From assembly GCA_026983795.1 (NCBI GenBank), contig JALSTI010000146.1, positions 1 through 55,411 of the forward strand: a stretch of 55,411 nt of DNA, read 5' to 3'. Within the stretch, counting starts at the first letter, position 1; every line of letters starts with the position of its first letter. Made by a program: the position numbers and the translations under genes. This document shows positions 51,442-55,411 of the stretch, piece by piece. Source of the DNA: Melioribacteraceae bacterium (GTDB lineage Bacteria > Bacteroidota > Ignavibacteria > Ignavibacteriales > Melioribacteraceae). Under the pieces are notes generated by a model. That model ran no database searches, was not told the DNA's origin, and worked only from the letters and a program-made list of their open reading frames with translations.

Positions 51442-53097
51442 ATGAAAAGAGTTTTATTTGTCATATTGATTGGATGTGTATCGGTTCTTTTTGCACAAGA
51501 ATCACCTTATAAATTCCGCATATTTTCGCCTCAGTTAGTTCCTGTTAATAAAAGTTTCGATGTTTCTGTTATTGGCAAAATAGATGCATCGGTAAATAGT
51601 ATAAAAATTGAATTCAGGTCAAATAATAAATTTAGAATTAAAAAAGCTTCAGTTAATAACAAAAACACCGGGTCCCAAAAAATATCTTTCAAAAAAACCG
51701 AAAACGCATTTAGCAATTTTAGTTACGCAGCTAACATACCGGTTAAACGGGATTCTTCGGCAGAGTTTATGACTTACCAAATTTCTGCTACATTTAAAGG
51801 AATTAGAAAAAATATAAACCTTTTACCGCTTCTTACGGTAAAAGACACTTCGGGGAATGTCTACTATTTTTCGCCCGACGAAGATGAAAATTCCGGATTT
51901 TATATTTCTCCCATTTCTATAAAAAGTTATGTCGTTCAAAACCAAGCCGGAAAAGCTTTGTTGTTGAAAAATAATTCTGAATTTAGTCTGCCGGTTAAAT
52001 CCGTAAACGATATCAATAAACTGTTAATTGAATTTTGGGCAAAATTTGATGGTCCCGTTAAAAACTTTTTTGAAATAGTAAACGGAGAAAACGGCGATTC
52101 AATTCTTGGATTTACGAATAATTCTTTGCAGTTACTTTCACCTTCATTTAAAAGCGAAAATGAGCTTTTTAACGATTGCAGTTTAATTAAAAAAACGTGG
52201 CATCACTTCTCCATTCTTATGAATAAAGAAGATTCGAAAATTAACATTTACGTGGATGACGAAAAATCTTGTTCCTTTAACGATGATATTTTTTCGGATA
52301 TGAAAGATATTTACCTGAAATTTATAAATAGAAATTCCGGCAACAATTTTGAAGTAGATTTGTTGAAAATTTGGAACATTAACGATGATATTGAACAAAC
52401 TTTTGCGAATAAGCATTTTGTACATGCAAATTTGGATGGTTCCGATCTTATTGGAATTTTTAATTTCGACGAGAATAATCTCATATCCAAAAGCAATTCC
52501 GTTCTAATTTCAAATTCAGAACTAATCAAATCCGACGCGCCTATTTTTTCACCTACTCCCATCTTAAATATTTCCGTTAGTTCAAATATAATTTCACTTG
52601 AATGGAAAGGCGACGAATACAGTTCGGCAAAGCAATATATTTTACAAAAAGCGATTAAAAACGGTAATTTTCAAGATATTTACGAAACGGATGTAAGCGA
52701 AGATAAAGATAAAACTTACTACTTTTCCGATGTAAACAACGAAGAAAACGTAATTTACTATCGATTGAAACAAACAAATTCCGACGGAACTACAAGTTAT
52801 TCTCAAATTCTTAAATTAGGAAAAGCAAATCAAGAAGAGTTTGTGCTCGAACAAAACTATCCAAATCCTTTTAATCCAACTACCAGCATAAATTTTGAAG
52901 TGTTACAACCGGGAGATTACGAAGTAATAGTCTATGATTTAGTCGGCAATTCGGTTGCAACGTTATTTAAAGGTAATTTAAGTGAAGGAAAACATTCGTT
53001 TCGTTTCGACGGTTCTAATTTACCTTCCGGAATTTACTTCTACGAGGTTAAATCTCCTCATACAAATTTAGTGCATAAAATGATTTTGGCTAAATAG
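51442..53097 (+). CDS. Secreted T9SS cargo protein with LamG-like domain
   Basis: A 551-residue protein with a signal peptide (about 1-18, ending VLFA). The first 150 residues are beta-rich and unrecognised. Residues about 170-350 look like a concanavalin/LamG fold (LLIEFWAKFDGPVKNFFEIVNG, KTWHHFSILMNKEDSKINIYVDD). A fibronectin-like stretch follows (about 370-460), and residues about 470-551 form the type A sorting domain (QNYPNPFNPTTSINFEV, then VYDLVGNSVATLFKG, SGIYFYEVKS). That tail directs proteins through type IX secretion to the cell surface or medium. The role is unknown. No ribosome-binding site is obvious before the ATG. Confidence 0.82.
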   Translation: MKRVLFVILIGCVSVLFAQESPYKFRIFSPQLVPVNKSFDVSVIGKIDASVNSIKIEFRSNNKFRIKKASVNNKNTGSQKISFKKTENAFSNFSYAANIPVKRDSSAEFMTYQISATFKGIRKNINLLPLLTVKDTSGNVYYFSPDEDENSGFYISPISIKSYVVQNQAGKALLLKNNSEFSLPVKSVNDINKLLIEFWAKFDGPVKNFFEIVNGENGDSILGFTNNSLQLLSPSFKSENELFNDCSLIKKTWHHFSILMNKEDSKINIYVDDEKSCSFNDDIFSDMKDIYLKFINRNSGNNFEVDLLKIWNINDDIEQTFANKHFVHANLDGSDLIGIFNFDENNLISKSNSVLISNSELIKSDAPIFSPTPILNISVSSNIISLEWKGDEYSSAKQYILQKAIKNGNFQDIYETDVSEDKDKTYYFSDVNNEENVIYYRLKQTNSDGTTSYSQILKLGKANQEEFVLEQNYPNPFNPTTSINFEVLQPGDYEVIVYDLVGNSVATLFKGNLSEGKHSFRFDGSNLPSGIYFYEVKSPHTNLVHKMILAK

Positions 53098-53146
53098 TTA
53101 AATTTGATTATTTTACTTGCCGTTAAAATTCTAAATTTTTAAGATA

Positions 53147-54685
53147 ATGTTTTCACAAGTATATTCCAGCGCAACATACGGTATCGATGCGGTAATAATT
53201 GAAGTTGAAACCAATGCGGAAAAGCAACTTCCGTCAATAACCATAGTCGGATTGCCGGATAGTGCAGTTAAAGAAAGTAAGGAAAGGGTAAGTGCGGCAA
53301 TTAAAAACAGCGGTTTTAATTTTCCTTTGCGTAAACTTACCATTAATTTGGCGCCGGCTGATATAAAAAAAGAAGGCAGCGCATTCGACCTTCCCATTGC
53401 AATAGGTATTCTTGCCGCAAGCGATTTGCTTAATTCCAATTTTTTATCCGATACAATAATTTTAGGGGAACTTTCTCTCGATGGTTCGTTAAGGAAGATT
53501 AAAGGAGCCCTCTCAATTGCTGCCGAAGCAAAGAAAAACGGATTCAAAAAAGTGATTTTACCCAAAGACTCTGTTCGTGAAGCTTCTATTGTAGAAGGAA
53601 TTGAAGTTTACGGTATGGGAAGTTTGATTGAGGTGGTAAATTTTTTAAGCGGGAAAGAAAATTTTGATCCCGTCTTTACGGATAAAAATGAAATATTTTC
53701 ACAAGTTAATACGTATCATTTGGATTTTTCCGATGTGAAAGGGCAAGAAAACGTAAAACGCGCATTGGAAATTGCAGCTGCCGGCGGACATAATATTTTA
53801 ATGATCGGACCGCCCGGTTCGGGAAAAACAATGCTGGCGAAACGGATGCCGTCCATTTTACCTCCGCTCACTTTCGAAGAGGCGTTGGAAACTACAAAAA
53901 TTCATTCGGTTGCGGGAATTTTACCCAAAGATAAAGCATTAATTACCGAAAGACCTTTTCGCAATCCACATCACACGGTTTCGGATGCCGCATTAATCGG
54001 CGGTGGAACTTTCCCGCGCCCTGGTGAAGTTTCGTTTGCGCATCATGGAGTTTTATTTCTCGACGAACTCCCCGAATTCAAAAAAAATGTTTTGGAAGTT
54101 TTACGCCAACCTCTCGAAGATTATAAAGTAACAATAAGCCGCTCTAAAATGTCGCTCGAATTTCCGGCTAATTTTATGCTTGCCGCTGCAATGAATCCTT
54201 GTCCGTGCGGTTATTATACTGACCCAACCCACGAATGTACTTGCACAATTGGAATGATACAAAAATATATGTCTAAAATTTCCGGACCGTTATTAGACAG
54301 AATAGATATTCACGTTGAAGTGCCGGCTGTGAAATACAAGGAATTATCGTCCAGTGCAAAAGGAGAAACTTCCGGGGAAATCAGAAAACGGGTGGTTGCC
54401 GCCAGAAAAATTCAACAAAAAAGATTTGAGAATGAAAAGCATATTTACAATAATGCTGATATGGGAACAAAAGAAGTAAGAGAATACTGCCGGCTCGATT
54501 CGGCTGGAGCTGAATTGTTAAAAATGGCGATGACAAAATTAGGACTTTCTGCACGGGCATACGATAGAATTTTAAAAGTAAGCAGAACAATTGCCGATTT
54601 GGAAAACGAAGAAAATATTCTTCCCCAACATGTAAGCGAAGCTATTCAATACAGAACCTTGGACAGGGAATTGTGGAATCATTGA
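53147..54685 (+). CDS. comM: YifB/ComM-family Mg-chelatase-like AAA+ ATPase
   Basis: A 512-residue protein of the ComM/YifB family. The N-terminal ChlI-like domain (about 1-170) has [26 protein letters not shown]. The AAA+ core contains Walker [14 protein letters not shown] (about 223-235), [19 protein letters not shown], and Walker [21 protein letters not shown]...CTC cysteine cluster and a C-terminal sensor domain follow. ComM is a hexameric helicase that promotes branch migration during natural transformation in some bacteria; its role here is untested. It lies 49 bases after the T9SS gene and no competence genes are adjacent. Confidence 0.93.
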   Translation: MFSQVYSSATYGIDAVIIEVETNAEKQLPSITIVGLPDSAVKESKERVSAAIKNSGFNFPLRKLTINLAPADIKKEGSAFDLPIAIGILAASDLLNSNFLSDTIILGELSLDGSLRKIKGALSIAAEAKKNGFKKVILPKDSVREASIVEGIEVYGMGSLIEVVNFLSGKENFDPVFTDKNEIFSQVNTYHLDFSDVKGQENVKRALEIAAAGGHNILMIGPPGSGKTMLAKRMPSILPPLTFEEALETTKIHSVAGILPKDKALITERPFRNPHHTVSDAALIGGGTFPRPGEVSFAHHGVLFLDELPEFKKNVLEVLRQPLEDYKVTISRSKMSLEFPANFMLAAAMNPCPCGYYTDPTHECTCTIGMIQKYMSKISGPLLDRIDIHVEVPAVKYKELSSSAKGETSGEIRKRVVAARKIQQKRFENEKHIYNNADMGTKEVREYCRLDSAGAELLKMAMTKLGLSARAYDRILKVSRTIADLENEENILPQHVSEAIQYRTLDRELWNH

Positions 54686-54699
54686 TTATTGTTTTTTTT

Positions 54700-54732
54700 A
54701 CCAATCACAAACCAATCACAAACCAATCACAA
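54700..54732. repeat. Three perfect 11-bp tandem repeats
   Basis: ACCAATCACAA occurs three times head to tail (54700-54710, 54711-54721, 54722-54732), starting 14 bases after the comM stop. One DNA helical turn per unit could present sites on the same face of the helix, or it may be simple slippage. Confidence 0.9.
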
Positions 54733-54785
54733 AGCTGTAAAATCTTTTTAACTACTGTTGTCGTATCTAAATACATTAAATTAAA

Positions 54786-54800
54786 AAGACAAATTGTCTT
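54786..54800. repeat. Palindrome AAGACAA-A-TTGTCTT upstream of the last gene's promoter
   Basis: A perfect seven-base inverted repeat with one central base, ending 29 bases before the predicted -35 of the LVIVD gene. It could be an activator-binding site; nothing else in the sequence shows its function. Confidence 0.5.
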
Positions 54801-54829
54801 AAATTCTTAAAGTAATAATAATTAAGATA

Positions 54830-54858
54830 TTGACAAAAAATATTTGTTCTATTATATT
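54830..54858 (+). promoter_or_regulatory. Promoter for the LVIVD-repeat gene (TTGACA-N17-TATATT)
   Basis: A perfect -35 TTGACA (54830-54835) and TATATT (54853-54858) are 17 bases apart. Transcription would start near 54865, leaving about 108 bases of untranslated leader before the ATG at 54973. Confidence 0.72.
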
Positions 54859-54972
54859 GCGGTAAAGTTTTATATAATTTATTTTAAGAAGAGTCCTAAT
54901 CCGTTTACTCATTTCGTTCCGTTTCATTGTTCTCTCTTCTTCCGGTCAACAAAATAATAGCGGGAGGAATTT

Positions 54973-55411
54973 ATGAAAAACCTTACTTTTTATGTCACAC
55001 TTTTTTTAATTTTAACTTTTTTGTCCGGCAGGTCTTTTGCCCAAGAAAGTCCGGGCTGCCAATTGTTAAGTTCTTTTACAAACGGTCCGACGGAATTTGT
55101 GAAAGTTAAAAACAATATCGCATATTTCGACAATGGAATTAATTTGGAAATAGTTGATTTTTCTGATCCCGCAAACCCCGTTGAACTTCTCAAAGAACAG
55201 CTGGGCGGAACAGCAATCGATTTGGAACTTGTCGATTCGCTTCTCTATTTTGTACTGAATACCAGGGAACTATTGATTATGAATATTCGCCAGCCGCTTA
55301 ATCCACCGTTAACTATTGCCAAAATTGAAACCAATACACCAATCCGTGATGTGGAAGTAGTAGATAGCATCCTTTACATTCTTACCTGGAATGAGTTTGA
55401 ATTTTATAACA
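54973..55411 (+). CDS. Secreted LVIVD-repeat protein (3' partial)
   Basis: The frame is open from the ATG at 54973 to the window end, 146 residues visible. GGGAGGA lies five bases before the ATG. A signal peptide (about 1-24, ending SFAQ) is followed by LVIVD-type propeller repeats (IAYFDNGINLEIVDFSDPANPVELLKEQ, then LLYFVLNTRELLIMNIRQPLNPPLTIAKIE, ILYILTWNEFEFYN). Such repeats build surface or secreted propellers, often with a T9SS tail in this group; the C-terminus is outside the window. Function is unknown. Confidence 0.8.
   Translation, partial: MKNLTFYVTLFLILTFLSGRSFAQESPGCQLLSSFTNGPTEFVKVKNNIAYFDNGINLEIVDFSDPANPVELLKEQLGGTAIDLELVDSLLYFVLNTRELLIMNIRQPLNPPLTIAKIETNTPIRDVEVVDSILYILTWNEFEFYN

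Noticed and set aside
54700-54732. A possible CRISPR array from the direct repeats
   Set aside because: The units are only 11 bases, with no spacers, and no cas gene is in the window.
1-55411. Mobile elements, prophage or integrated islands
   Set aside because: No transposase, integrase, phage structural gene, terminal inverted repeats or tRNA attachment site was seen; gene content is core-like and base composition looks even.

Overview
The window looks like chromosomal core sequence from a Gram-negative member of the Bacteroidota/Chlorobiota/Ignavibacteriota group, most likely an Ignavibacteria-type organism. The basis is: strongly AT-rich DNA; an LpxC-FabZ fusion; a single-chain SecDF; tandem Skp/OmpH genes; and a type IX secretion C-terminal domain with the NYPNPFNPTT signature. 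I see no phage, transposon, CRISPR, rRNA or tRNA. Genes are tightly packed and many overlap by 1-4 bases. Only one gene-free stretch exceeds 300 bases (38646-39044), and it holds an apparent attenuator.

Layout. (1) 1-4536 (+): two PP2C/SpoIIE-type phosphatases with GAF domains (the first cut by the window edge), then a YhhN-family membrane protein. (2) 4533-13747 (-): prs, rplY, pth, a K+-dependent pyrophosphatase ion pump, rpsF, ssb, rpsR, rplI, a terminator, then secDF; a TTGACA-N17-TATATT promoter precedes prs. (3) 13839-14912: a lipoprotein-like gene and a divergent FmdB zinc-ribbon gene. (4) 14909-35879 (-): a long outer-envelope block. In transcription order it holds uppS, bamA, skp, terminator, skp, lpxD, lpxC-fabZ, lpxA, a LipM/LplA-type protein, a secreted propeller, hldA (rfaE1), hldC (rfaE2), tamB, rnr, and a large metallopeptidase/propeller/beta-barrel protein. 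It covers the undecaprenyl carrier, lipid A, heptose precursor and outer-membrane protein assembly. (5) 36139-37428 (-): lexA and two small uncharacterised genes in one run behind a promoter that contains a perfect inverted repeat. (6) 37578-38800 (-): a branched-chain aminotransferase preceded by an Ile/Leu/Val-rich leader peptide and mutually exclusive hairpins. (7) 39045-40810 (+): an MlaE-like permease and a sugar-phosphate transferase. (8) 41079-51308 (+): a duplicated two-gene cassette, [glutamate dehydrogenase + REC-REC-ATP-grasp protein] twice, followed by an alanine/aspartate-type aminotransferase. (9) 51442-55411 (+): a T9SS cargo protein, comM, and the start of a secreted LVIVD-repeat protein.

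The most interesting parts are the duplicated cassette, whose ATP-grasp proteins look like the N-terminal half of PEP synthase fused to receiver domains; the attenuator of the branched-chain aminotransferase; and the LexA-linked mini-operon with an operator I do not recognise. No computation was run: domain calls rest on motif recognition in the translated sequence, and residue numbers were counted by hand.
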